A DNA stretch of 32,650 bases from Polyangium sp. 6x1. GTDB taxonomy: Bacteria > Myxococcota_A > Polyangia > Polyangiales > Polyangiaceae. The translations under genes were made by a program, and so were the position numbers. Position 1 is the stretch's first letter. The number at the start of each line of letters is the position of its first letter. Of this stretch, positions 1 through 7,644 are shown one piece after another. Under the pieces are notes generated by a model. It saw only the letters and a program-made list of their open reading frames with translations, was not told the DNA's origin and ran no database searches. The stretch is taken from positions 1 to 32,650 of the forward strand of contig NZ_JARZHH010000096.1 in the NCBI RefSeq assembly GCF_029946515.1. The letters run 5' to 3'.

Positions 1-1
1 A

Positions 2-1075
2 CCCGCCGCGACGCCCGCGCCCGCGCCGGCCCTGTCGGTAACCGCAGCGCCCACGGCCTCGGCCGCCGCCCCCGCGCCGCCGGCCCCGCCTCCGGCGCCC
101 GCGCCCGTGCTCAAGGGCGTCGACGTCTACGGCACGAAGAAGTTCGACGGCGCCTGGGTGCGGACGCGATTCGGCGAGACCTTCCAGCGCTGGTTCGACA
201 CCGAGGACGACGCGCTCGCGGAGAAGCTCAAGAAGGAGATGGTCGACGGCATCCTCGCCGAGCACAAGGACATCGGCTGGGTCACGCTCTCGCCGGTCAC
301 CTATTACAACATGGGCGACGTGCCGCAGGGCTACGTGACGGTGGACGTGGTCGAGCGCAAGGACCTGAAGAAGCGCCTCACGTTCGGCCCCGAGCCCAAG
401 GGCGATTTCGAGGATCCGGCGGGCCTGCTCGCGGCGTGGAAGGAATACGAGTCCACGTTCTTCCGCATGATGCGCGAGAAGCAAATCGGCCCCGAACGCG
501 TCGCGTGCCCCGCATTCCACTGCATGGGCGGGTACGTGCACGAAAAGCTCGCACCCTATGGCGAGAAGTTCGTGAAGGACGTGCCGCCGAACGAGGACAA
601 ACTCGTCAAGATCCTGAAGGAGGACAAGGATCCGAAGGATCGCGCCGCCGCGGCGTTCCTGCTCGCCCACATCAAGGACGGCAAGAAGCTCGTCGGCCTG
701 ATGCTGCCGCTGCTCGACGATCCCGACACGCTCGTCCGCAACAACGCGACGCGCGTGCTCGTGAACGTGGCCATGTTCCACCACGACGTGGCCGTGCCGC
801 TGACGCCGGTGCTGAAGAACCTGAACGGGCCCACGATGAGCGACCGCAACAAGGCCGCCGCCGTGACCTGGGGCCTCGTCGATCGGCCGGACGGCGCGAA
901 GCTCTACGCGCAGGTGATCAAGGAGGCCGGCCCCACGCTGATCGCGCTGCTCGAGCTCGAGCAGCCGAACAACCACGACTTTGCGTACAAGATCCTGAAG
1001 AAGGTGAGCGGAAAGGATTTCGGCGGGCGCGACTATGCGGCCTGGAGGAAGTGGCTCGCCTCGCCGCGCGGCTGA
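2..1075 (+). CDS. HEAT-repeat protein, 5' end outside the window
   Basis: The reading frame is open from the first complete codon of the window, so the start lies upstream. The first ~35 codons encode an Ala/Pro-rich linker, which suggests a secreted or membrane-anchored protein whose signal is missing here. Next comes a mixed segment with a charged Lys/Glu-rich stretch. The last ~170 residues look like HEAT-type helical repeats: regularly spaced Leu/Ala-rich helix pairs beginning with the segment LVKILKEDKDPKDRAAAAF, then GLMLPLLDDPDTLVRNNA and ALLELEQPNNHDFAYKIL. Such repeats usually mediate protein-protein contacts; no catalytic motif is visible. The protein ends at TGA 1073-1075, one base before the stop codon of the convergent PAS/STAS gene. 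The partner and role cannot be deduced. Confidence 0.8.
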   Translation, partial: PAATPAPAPALSVTAAPTASAAAPAPPAPPPAPAPVLKGVDVYGTKKFDGAWVRTRFGETFQRWFDTEDDALAEKLKKEMVDGILAEHKDIGWVTLSPVTYYNMGDVPQGYVTVDVVERKDLKKRLTFGPEPKGDFEDPAGLLAAWKEYESTFFRMMREKQIGPERVACPAFHCMGGYVHEKLAPYGEKFVKDVPPNEDKLVKILKEDKDPKDRAAAAFLLAHIKDGKKLVGLMLPLLDDPDTLVRNNATRVLVNVAMFHHDVAVPLTPVLKNLNGPTMSDRNKAAAVTWGLVDRPDGAKLYAQVIKEAGPTLIALLELEQPNNHDFAYKILKKVSGKDFGGRDYAAWRKWLASPRG

Positions 1076-1076
1076 C

Positions 1077-2666
1077 TCAGCGGGCGCGGCCGCGAGATCG
1101 CGTGATCGCGTGCGTCACGCCCTGCTGAAGGCTGCTCAGCGTCTTGATCCCGCGCATGTCGACGCCGAGCTCGATGAGCGTGCGCGCCGCCGCCGGCCGC
1201 ACGCCCGTGAGCACGACCTCCGCCCCGAGCAGCGCCGCCGCCTGCGCCGCCTGCACGAGGCCCGTCGCGACCTCGGTGTCGACGTCCCGCAAGCCCGTGA
1301 TGTCGAGGATCGCGACCTCGGCCCGATGGAGGCCCACGCCGTCGAGCAGCGTCTCCAGCACGAGCGCGGCCCGCGCCGCGTCGATGGCCCCGACGAGCGG
1401 CATGAGCACGACCCCGCTCGCGATCGGCAGGAGCGGCGTCGAGAGCGCGCGCAGCGCCGCGTGTTGCGCGTCGATGATCTGCTGGGAGAGCTGCGCCCGC
1501 TCCTCCTCGGCGCGCTTGCGGGTGGTGATGTCGAGCGCGATCCCGCAGACCCCGTACGGGGCCCCGCCAGGGTCGAAGAGCGGGAACTTCGAGACCATGT
1601 AGACGTGAATGCCGTCCTTGCCCGGGATGGTCTCCTCGCTCTGGAGCGCGCGCCCCGCCGCGAGCGCATCCCGGTCGTTGTCACGATTCTGCTTTACGGC
1701 CTCGGGCGGGAGGAAATCCCCGTCGAACTTGCCGACGATCCACCCGCGGGAGAAGTCGAAGAGCGCGTCGAATTCGCGATTGGCGAACGTGAAGCGGCCC
1801 TCGAGGTCCTTGACGAAGACCACGATGGGCGCGTTGTCGAGGATCGCCTGGACCTCGGCCCGGCTCCGTTCGAGCCGGTCACGGTTCTGCCGGTGCTCGG
1901 TGACGTCGTAGCCGCTCGCCACGATGGCCACGGGGCGGCCCTCGCCGTCGAGCACGCGATCGACGTTCCACTCGATGAGCCGGATGCTCCCGTCCCGCGC
2001 GAGGACGGGGTTTTCGTAGCTCCGCGAGGGCTCGCCCGCGAGGACCTTGCGCATGTCGGCGCGGATTACCGCGCGGACCTCGGGCGGCAGGAACGTCTCG
2101 ACGTAGTCCTTGCCGAGCGCCTCGTCCCGGGAGTAACCGTAAATTCGCTCGGCTTCGCCATTCCAGTCGGAAATGCGGCCGTCCTCGTCGACGATCACGA
2201 TGACGTTGCCGATCGCGCCGACGAGGCTGCGGAAGCGCGCCGATCCGTCCCGGCATCGCGCCTCGGCGACCTTGGCGTAGTGCCGGCCGAGGGCCTCGGC
2301 GGCCGCGTCGAAGCACGCAGAGAGGCGCAGGATCCCCTCGGCCGCGCCCGCCACCTCGGGCAGGGCGCGGAGCGAGACGGCAAGCCCATGCCGTCGGCAG
2401 AGGCTGACCGCGCGGACGACCTCCTCGGGCGCGGCGCCCCGCGTCGCGAGATCGACGAAATGGGCGACGAGCGTCTCGGTTTCCGCCTCCCCGGCGAGCA
2501 CGCGGATCGCGCTCGTCACGACCTTCTCGACCCACGCCGCGGCCTCGGGCGCCCCCGCCTTGCCGAGGAACGGGATGTCCGTCGCTGCGTCCCTGGAAAT
2601 CGCGCCGCAGAGCTCCTGCCCCTGGCTCGAAAGGAAGGCGAGGTAGCCGCTTTCGCGATCGCTCAT
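1077..2666 (-). CDS. PAS-PAS-STAS sensor protein, RsbR-type stressosome-like regulator
   Basis: The 529-residue protein begins at the ATG complementary to 2664-2666, preceded by a GGAG about ten bases upstream. An upstream in-frame extension exists but is Arg/Pro-rich and unlike a domain. Residues ~35-135 are helical and may be an RsbRD-like N-terminal domain. Two PAS domains follow: ~145-260, containing DWNGEAERIYGYSRDEALGK, and ~270-385, containing ILDNAPIVVFVKDLEGRF. A short coiled linker leads to a STAS domain at ~405-520. Its DITG (Thr457) and LTG (Thr487) motifs match the positions phosphorylated by RsbT-like kinases in RsbR proteins (family knowledge). There is no kinase or output domain, so the protein probably senses through the PAS domains and signals by partner switching. 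No RsbS or RsbT gene is adjacent. Confidence is high in the domains and moderate in the role. Confidence 0.9.
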   Translation of the reverse strand: MSDRESGYLAFLSSQGQELCGAISRDAATDIPFLGKAGAPEAAAWVEKVVTSAIRVLAGEAETETLVAHFVDLATRGAAPEEVVRAVSLCRRHGLAVSLRALPEVAGAAEGILRLSACFDAAAEALGRHYAKVAEARCRDGSARFRSLVGAIGNVIVIVDEDGRISDWNGEAERIYGYSRDEALGKDYVETFLPPEVRAVIRADMRKVLAGEPSRSYENPVLARDGSIRLIEWNVDRVLDGEGRPVAIVASGYDVTEHRQNRDRLERSRAEVQAILDNAPIVVFVKDLEGRFTFANREFDALFDFSRGWIVGKFDGDFLPPEAVKQNRDNDRDALAAGRALQSEETIPGKDGIHVYMVSKFPLFDPGGAPYGVCGIALDITTRKRAEEERAQLSQQIIDAQHAALRALSTPLLPIASGVVLMPLVGAIDAARAALVLETLLDGVGLHRAEVAILDITGLRDVDTEVATGLVQAAQAAALLGAEVVLTGVRPAAARTLIELGVDMRGIKTLSSLQQGVTHAITRSRGRAR

Positions 2667-2764
2667 GGTGAATGGCGCTCCAAGAGGACGAGGCAACCAA
2701 ACTCCCCCGGACCCGTCAACTGCGAAGCGCCCGTTCATGCGGGGTCCAGGCGGGCGCAAGGGAT

Positions 2765-2773
2765 GGTAGCGTC
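2765..2773 (+). promoter_or_regulatory. GGTAGCGTC motif, putative -10 region for a leaderless transcript
   Basis: The exact 9-mer GGTAGCGTC ends six bases before the ATG at 2780. The same 9-mer has identical spacing before the kinase gene at 11044 and also occurs at 6446-6454. TAGCGT resembles a sigma-70-type -10 hexamer, and its distance to the ATG would put transcription start at or next to the start codon. No clear -35 box was found. The motif is seen in the sequence; the promoter role is inferred. Confidence 0.4.
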
Positions 2774-2779
2774 GGGTCC

Positions 2780-3946
2780 ATGACCAGCGTGCCCATGGCT
2801 CCGTCGCGACCCCTCGCGCCGTCGCGCACCCGAGGCGTTTCACGCCACCTGGTCGAGTTTTTCCTCGTGGGAGGCCTGACGCCGTTCCTGTTTCCGCTCT
2901 CCTTTCTGGTTCGGCGCGCCTTCGGCCTCGACCCCGCGGAATATGCGGTGGGCTTCCTCATGTTCCACGCGGCGTTCGTCATCAACGACCCGCACTTCGC
3001 GGTCACGTACGTCCTGTTTTACAAGGACGCGAAGGCCCGCGCGTTCGGCGGCGCCTTTCGTGGGGCCCAGCGGCTTCGATACCTCGTCGCGGGCTTCGTG
3101 GTCCCGCTCGTCCTCGGCGGCGTCGCGATCGTGGGGCTCGCCACGCGATCGGCGTTCACGTTGAGCTTGCTCGTGCGGCTGATGTTTTTCCTGGTCGGCT
3201 GGCACTACGTGAAGCAAGGGTTCGGCGTCTTCACCGTGCTCGCGGCGCGGCGCGGGGTCCGTTTCGCTCCGCGCGAGCGGCTCGTGGTCCTCGCGCACTG
3301 CTTTTCCGGCTGGGCCTACGCCTGGGCGAGCCCGGCCGACCCGGGCCGCGAGGTCGAGGAAAAGGGCGTCGTCTACACCACGCTCGCGCACCCAGCGTGG
3401 CTCGAGCACCTCACGCACGTCGTGTTTTTATCGACGGCGCTGCCGCTCGCGTGGGTCCTTTTCCAGAAGTGGCGGCGCGAGGGGCGTCTGCCGATTCTGA
3501 CCCCGCTCACCGCGCTCTTGTGCAGCATCTGGTCGTGGTCGATCTACTCGAGCAGCGACCCGCTCGTGCGGTACGTCCTTCCGGCGCTGCACTCGGTGCA
3601 ATACCTGTATTTCGTGTGGCTCATGAAGGGAAACGAGGCGCGGGAGCGCGAGGGGCCGCCCTGGTTCGAGCGCTCGGCGCGGACGCGCCTCGGCATCCTC
3701 GCCGTGAGCGCCCTCGGGCTCGGCTGGCTGCTCTTCCACGGCGCGCCCACGGCGCTCGACGAGGCGCTCGCGCCGCGCGGCAAGCTCATGCCCGAGGACC
3801 TCGGCCCCACGCCGTATTTCGCGGCGCTTTATGCGCTCGTGAACATCCACCACTACTTCATGGACACCGTCCTCTGGCGTCGCGAGAACCCGGAGACGCG
3901 GTACCTGCAAGAGCCGGCCCTCGGCGATGAGCGGCGCGCGTCCTGA
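2780..3946 (+). CDS. polytopic membrane protein with conserved-looking histidines, function unknown
   Basis: The 388-residue protein has about eight to nine hydrophobic segments. The ATG at 2780 was chosen because the upstream in-frame extension is polar and a -10-like motif sits just before it. Histidines occur in or near membrane segments in motif-like settings: His63, Asn-Asp-Pro-His (69-72), Trp-His-Tyr (141-143), His173, Leu-His-Ser (270-272) and His-His-Tyr (357-359), followed by an acidic/aromatic MDTVLW. This resembles integral-membrane metal enzymes such as the Brp/Blh or desaturase-like classes, but I cannot assign a family. The signature could equally be structural. The 3' end overlaps the next gene by 20 bases, so the two are probably co-transcribed. 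Its neighbour is a secreted protein, and no pathway genes adjoin. Confidence 0.8.
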   Translation: MTSVPMAPSRPLAPSRTRGVSRHLVEFFLVGGLTPFLFPLSFLVRRAFGLDPAEYAVGFLMFHAAFVINDPHFAVTYVLFYKDAKARAFGGAFRGAQRLRYLVAGFVVPLVLGGVAIVGLATRSAFTLSLLVRLMFFLVGWHYVKQGFGVFTVLAARRGVRFAPRERLVVLAHCFSGWAYAWASPADPGREVEEKGVVYTTLAHPAWLEHLTHVVFLSTALPLAWVLFQKWRREGRLPILTPLTALLCSIWSWSIYSSSDPLVRYVLPALHSVQYLYFVWLMKGNEAREREGPPWFERSARTRLGILAVSALGLGWLLFHGAPTALDEALAPRGKLMPEDLGPTPYFAALYALVNIHHYFMDTVLWRRENPETRYLQEPALGDERRAS

Positions 3947-4973
3947 CCGAGCGCCGCGACGGCTCGCGCGAGCCGGGGCCCTCGCCGCGCTGCTCTTCGC
4001 GACGCGGGCCTCCGCGGGCGAGCTCGCACCGGTCCGGCTCGTCTACACCGCCCCCGCCCGTTGCCCCGGCGCCGAGGAGTTCCTCGCGGCCGTGCGGGCG
4101 GAGGTGCCGGACCTGCGCGTGGCCAAGGAGGGGGAGGTGGCGCGGACGCTGACGGCGAGCCTGTTCGAGGAGAACGGAGGGCGGCTGCGCGGGGAGCTCC
4201 GGATCGAGGTGCCCGGAGGGGAAAGCTCGCTGCGCGAGGTGTCGGGCGAGAGCTGCGAGGAGGTGATGGGGGCGCTTTCCCTGGTGACGGCGCTGGCCAT
4301 CGAGGGAGGGCTCAACCAGCCCCTGGAGCCACCACCGCCACCGCCGCCGCCACCGCCACCGCCGCCACCGCCGCCACCGCCGCCGCCACCGCCGCCACCG
4401 CCGCCGCCACCGCCGCCGCCACCGCCTCCGCCACCGCCTCCGCGTGCCGTGCACCACGTTCAGGTCGGCGCGCAGGGGGCCGTCTGGAGCGCCCTCTCCC
4501 CGGATCCCGCCTGGGGCCTCGTCCTCTTCGCCGAGCGGGCTTCCTGGGGGCACGCAGGCCTCGCGCCGGCCTTCCGCCTCGGCCTCGCCGTCGCCCAGAG
4601 CCCCACCACCGAGACCGACGGCGGCGCCGCCCGCTTCCGCTGGATCGCCGCCCGCCTCTCCGGGTGCCCGTTCGCCTGGGTCGTGGGACCGCTCGCCGCG
4701 CGCCCCTGCGCCGGCCTCGACGTCGGCGCCCTCCAGGGCCAGGGCCTCTCCGTCGTCAACCCCCAGCAGGCGACGCGGCCCTGGCTCGCCTTGACCGCCG
4801 CGGGCCGGCTCCAGGCCCGGCCCCTGCCGTACCTCTCGCTCGAAGCCGAGGCCGGGCTCGTCGTGCCGCTCGTCCGCGAGCTCTTCGGCTTCGAGGACCC
4901 CCGCCGCGTCCTCCACGCGACGCCCGCCCTCGGAGGCTTCGGCGCGATCGGCGCGGGGTGGGTGTTCTGGTGA
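3927..4973 (+). CDS. secreted or outer-membrane protein with polyproline linker, function unknown
   Basis: The 348-residue protein has an Arg-rich N-terminus, a hydrophobic core (ALAALLFATRASA) and a signal-peptidase-like Ala-x-Ala site near residue 30, so it is predicted to be exported. Residues ~33-132 form a small domain with two widely spaced cysteines (in ARCPGAEEFL and GESCEEVM). Then come 38 consecutive prolines and a C-terminal region (~175-348) of alternating hydrophobic strands ending in Trp-Val-Phe-Trp. An aromatic C-terminus and strand pattern are compatible with a small beta-barrel or barrel-like domain. This layout, an N-terminal periplasmic domain with a Pro linker and a C-terminal barrel-like part, is common among uncharacterised myxobacterial proteins. 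The start overlaps the preceding membrane-protein gene by 20 bases. A very long open frame on the opposite strand is a shadow caused by GC-rich codon positions. Confidence 0.82.
   Translation: MSGARPDRAPRRLARAGALAALLFATRASAGELAPVRLVYTAPARCPGAEEFLAAVRAEVPDLRVAKEGEVARTLTASLFEENGGRLRGELRIEVPGGESSLREVSGESCEEVMGALSLVTALAIEGGLNQPLEPPPPPPPPPPPPPPPPPPPPPPPPPPPPPPPPPPPPPPRAVHHVQVGAQGAVWSALSPDPAWGLVLFAERASWGHAGLAPAFRLGLAVAQSPTTETDGGAARFRWIAARLSGCPFAWVVGPLAARPCAGLDVGALQGQGLSVVNPQQATRPWLALTAAGRLQARPLPYLSLEAEAGLVVPLVRELFGFEDPRRVLHATPALGGFGAIGAGWVFW
4329..4442 (+). repeat. 38-codon proline tract (CCG/CCA microsatellite-like)
   Basis: An uninterrupted run of 38 proline codons, almost all CCG or CCA with three CCT codons, forms an imperfect 9-base repeat of the type CCACCGCCG. 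It encodes the linker of the exported protein at 3927-4973. Such a tract should stall ribosomes without EF-P (established) and is prone to length change by slippage (inference). Confidence 0.9.
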
Positions 4974-5033
4974 ACGAGGGGGCGTGAGACGATTTCGTGA
5001 TCGAAACGCGGCGCCCGCGACATCCGGGGGACG

Positions 5034-5660
5034 ATGACGACCCTGGGGACCACGCAGGACGGCGGCGAGGGGGTCGATTGGTCCCTTTCGTCGCCGCCCT
5101 CGGTCGCCCCGGTCGAGGGAGAGGCCGCGGCGCGCTTCCGGGCGATCCGCGACGAGCACTTCGAGTTCGTCTGGCGCTCGGTGCGCCGCCTCGGCGTGCC
5201 GGACGCCGACGTGGACGACGCCGCGCAGCAGGTCTTCATCGTGCTCAGCCGGAGGCTCGACGAGATCGCCGCCGGCAGCGAGCGGGCCTTCCTGTTCGGG
5301 ACGGCGATGCGCGTGGCCATGCAGGTCCGGCGGACCCTGCGGCGGCGGGGCGAGGTCTCGCTCTCGGAGGACGCATCCGCGGGGCCCGCGCTCGAGCCGC
5401 CGGACACCGGGCCTGACGCCGAGGAGCTGCTCGCGCAGCGGCGGGCCCGGGCGATGCTGGACGAGGTGCTGGAGACGTTGCCGCTCGACGTGCGCGCGGT
5501 CTTCGTCCTGTTCGAGCTCGAAGAGATGAGGGTCCCGGAGATCGCGAGTCTGCTCGGGATCCCGCTCGGGACGGCGGCGTCCCGCCTGCGCCGCGGCCGC
5601 GAGCTCTTCCAGGAAGAGCTCACGCGGCTCCAGGCGCGCAAGAAACGGAGCATTCGATGA
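5034..5660 (+). CDS. ECF-family RNA polymerase sigma factor
   Basis: The 208-residue protein has a sigma-70 region 2 at ~35-105, with core-binding/-10 recognition helices around VDDAAQQVFIVLSRRLDE. Region 4 lies at ~135-200, with a helix-turn-helix near VPEIASLLGIPLGTAASRLR. An acidic/proline linker joins them and there is no region 1 or 3, as in ECF factors. It should direct RNA polymerase to a dedicated promoter set. The stop overlaps the ATG of the following membrane protein as ATGA, a strong sign of coupled translation and of a sigma/regulator pair. The N-terminal ~30 residues are low complexity, so a start a few codons downstream cannot be excluded. Confidence 0.9.
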   Translation: MTTLGTTQDGGEGVDWSLSSPPSVAPVEGEAAARFRAIRDEHFEFVWRSVRRLGVPDADVDDAAQQVFIVLSRRLDEIAAGSERAFLFGTAMRVAMQVRRTLRRRGEVSLSEDASAGPALEPPDTGPDAEELLAQRRARAMLDEVLETLPLDVRAVFVLFELEEMRVPEIASLLGIPLGTAASRLRRGRELFQEELTRLQARKKRSIR

Positions 5661-6421
5661 CGGATCCCGAGCGACTCGTCGACGGAGACGACCTGGGGGC
5701 GGAGCTCTTGCGCGCGGCCCGCACGCTCGACGACAAGCGCGCCCGCGAGCGCAAGGCCGCGCTGATCGGCGCCGCCGCAGGGCTCGGCGCGATCGCCGCG
5801 ACGAAGGCGGCCTCGGCCGGGACGACGAAGGGTTTTCTTCAGGGCGCCCTGGCGAAATGGCTCGCGCTCACGATCGGCGCCTCCGCGATCGGAATCGGGA
5901 TCGCGGTCGGCGCGGCGGGAGGCGAGGGCGATGTCCCCATCGCAGCGAACCGATTCGCAGACGCCTTGCGGGAGCGCCCGTTCCCGGTCGCCGCAGCATC
6001 CCCCCCGACCCCTCCCGAGGCCGTCGAGGCGCCGGCCAAAACCCCACGTCCGCCCGCGGAGAGCGCTCCCGCCGAGGCAACATCCCCGCCCAAAGGAAAA
6101 CGCGCCCCCGCGGCCCCCGCGCCGGCCGCTTCGGCCGACCGCGCCGCGCGCCTCGCCGCGGAGCTCCAGGCCCTCCGCATCGCGCGGGAGGCGCTCGCAT
6201 CCGGGGACGGCCCCCGCGCCCTCGGCGCGCTCGACGACTACGCCGCGCGTTTCCCCCGTGGCCACCTCGCCCTGGAAGCCGAGGTCCTCCGCATCGAAGC
6301 GCTCTCCCGCGCCGGCGACGCCTCCGCCGCCGATCGCGCCCGCCGCTTCCTCGAAGCCCACCCCCAGAGCCCCTACGCCGAGCGTCTCCGCCCTCTCGCC
6401 GGTGGCGTGTCGATTCCGTGA
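5657..6421 (+). CDS. single-pass membrane protein with TPR-like ectodomain, putative regulator of the upstream sigma factor
   Basis: The 254-residue protein has a short charged N-terminus (residues 1-40), a weakly hydrophobic Ala/Gly stretch and a clearer membrane segment at ~68-88 (LALTIGASAIGIGIAVGAAG). A long Pro/Ala linker (~105-165) precedes a C-terminal helical region (~168-254). That region has a TPR/YfiO-like pattern of paired helices: IAREALASGDGPRALGALDD, then HLALEAEVLRIEALSRAGD. No HxxxCxxC zinc-anti-sigma motif is present. Overlap with the sigma gene suggests the cytoplasmic N-terminus may hold or recruit that factor while the periplasmic repeats sense a partner. This is inferred from gene order only. 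The two surface lipoproteins downstream are plausible targets. Confidence 0.8.
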   Translation: MTDPERLVDGDDLGAELLRAARTLDDKRARERKAALIGAAAGLGAIAATKAASAGTTKGFLQGALAKWLALTIGASAIGIGIAVGAAGGEGDVPIAANRFADALRERPFPVAAASPPTPPEAVEAPAKTPRPPAESAPAEATSPPKGKRAPAAPAPAASADRAARLAAELQALRIAREALASGDGPRALGALDDYAARFPRGHLALEAEVLRIEALSRAGDASAADRARRFLEAHPQSPYAERLRPLAGGVSIP

Positions 6422-6445
6422 TCGATTCGATCCCCACCGGCCATC

Positions 6446-6454
6446 GGTAGCGTC
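6446..6454 (+). promoter_or_regulatory. GGTAGCGTC motif, putative -10 region
   Basis: Exact copy of the 9-mer also found at 2765 and 11029. Here it lies 36 bases before the ATG at 6491, where a ribosome-binding site (AGGAGA, about 6478-6483) is present, so any transcript would carry a short leader. Promoter function is inferred. Confidence 0.35.
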
Positions 6455-6490
6455 GGCCCTCTCTTGACCCCCTGGCATAGGAGACCCCCC

Positions 6491-7633
6491 ATGCACAATC
6501 GATTGGCGCTTTCCACCGTGTCGCTCTCGCTTGCGTCCCTGCTCGTCCTCGCTGCATGCAGCGGCTCCGTCACCGCGGGCGGCGGCGACGACGGCGACGG
6601 CGGCACCGGCGCGGCCCCCGACCCCGACACCTCGAGCAGCAGCAGCTCCGGCACCCCGGGCACCGGCGGAAGCGGCGCGACAGGCGGCACAGGCGGCAGC
6701 GGCGCGACAGGCGGCACAGGCGGCGCAGGTGGAAGCGGCACCGGCGGCTCGGGCGGCGTGCCGGTCGACGACTTCGGCCCCCCGAAATGCGACGACAACC
6801 TCGCCCTCGACGACGCGGATCCGTACAACGCGGCCAAGGCGATCGAGATCTGCAAGACCGCGGATGGCCCCAACGCCTGGGGCCTCATCGAAGCCAAGTG
6901 GACGCTCCCCGACGGCTCGGCCATCCCGGCGGGCTACGAGGCGAACTACGCCCTCGGCCACGGCATCTACGACACCTTCGGCCCCAACGTGCCCCCGCGC
7001 AAAGGCGACCGCATCCTCGGCCTCTCCAACGGCGCCGCCCGCCGCCCGAACGATGCGAACTACACGTCCCCGAGCGGAGGCTTCGCCAAGGGCTACACGC
7101 ACGCCGCGCCGGACGGCTTCCCCAAGCCCTCGCCGGCCTGCCCCGGGGTCGTCTCGGGCCAGCCCTACGACGGCGTCGCTCTCGAAGTCACGCTCCGCGC
7201 CCCGAACAACGCGCTCGGCTTCGCCTTCGACTTCAACTACTACACGGCCGAGTTCCCGTCCTTCACCTGCTCGACCTTCAACGACTCCTTCGTCGCCTTG
7301 CTCTCGCCGACGCCCGCGGGGCAAAGCGACGGCAACATCTCCTTCGACAACCTGGGCAACATCATCAGCGTGAACAACGTCTTCCTCGACGTCTGCAACC
7401 AGCCCACCTGCGGGCTCGGCGCGGGGCAGCTCCTGGACACCGGGTTCGAGAACAATGGCGCCACCGGCTGGCTCACCACCACCGCGCCCATCAACGGCGG
7501 CGACGTGTTCACCTTGCGCTTCACCACCTACGACAACGGCGACGCAATCATGGACAGCGCCACCCTCGTCGACCACTTCCGCTGGACCACCCAGCCGGAC
7601 AGCGTCGTAGGCACGTTCCGCCCGATGGAGTGA
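6491..7633 (+). CDS. surface lipoprotein, choice-of-anchor L-like domain (first of a tandem pair)
   Basis: The 380-residue protein has a signal peptide ending in the lipobox LLVLAAC, so Cys23 should be acylated. Residues ~30-95 are a Ser/Gly/Thr/Asp-rich flexible stalk made of GGTGGSGATGG-type repeats. The globular region (~100-380) starts with CDDNLALDDADPYNAAKAIE. It contains a segment close to the choice-of-anchor L signature, in which an aromatic strand leads to EFPSFTCSTFNDSFVALL, where that family has SEEYP...FND (family knowledge). The domain occurs in diverse extracellular proteins and has no established enzymatic role. The ATG at 6491 is chosen because AGGAGA precedes it by seven bases and the signal peptide begins there. 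A close paralogue follows after 11 bases. Confidence 0.88.
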   Translation: MHNRLALSTVSLSLASLLVLAACSGSVTAGGGDDGDGGTGAAPDPDTSSSSSSGTPGTGGSGATGGTGGSGATGGTGGAGGSGTGGSGGVPVDDFGPPKCDDNLALDDADPYNAAKAIEICKTADGPNAWGLIEAKWTLPDGSAIPAGYEANYALGHGIYDTFGPNVPPRKGDRILGLSNGAARRPNDANYTSPSGGFAKGYTHAAPDGFPKPSPACPGVVSGQPYDGVALEVTLRAPNNALGFAFDFNYYTAEFPSFTCSTFNDSFVALLSPTPAGQSDGNISFDNLGNIISVNNVFLDVCNQPTCGLGAGQLLDTGFENNGATGWLTTTAPINGGDVFTLRFTTYDNGDAIMDSATLVDHFRWTTQPDSVVGTFRPME

Positions 7634-7644
7634 TCCTCTCGCGC

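Noticed and set aside
6464-6469. TTGACC in a CTTGACCCC context shared upstream of the lipoproteins at 6491 and 18289, considered as a -35 box
   Set aside because: The matching -10 would fall on or after the start codon in both genes, so a promoter reading requires wrong starts. Similarity may be chance.
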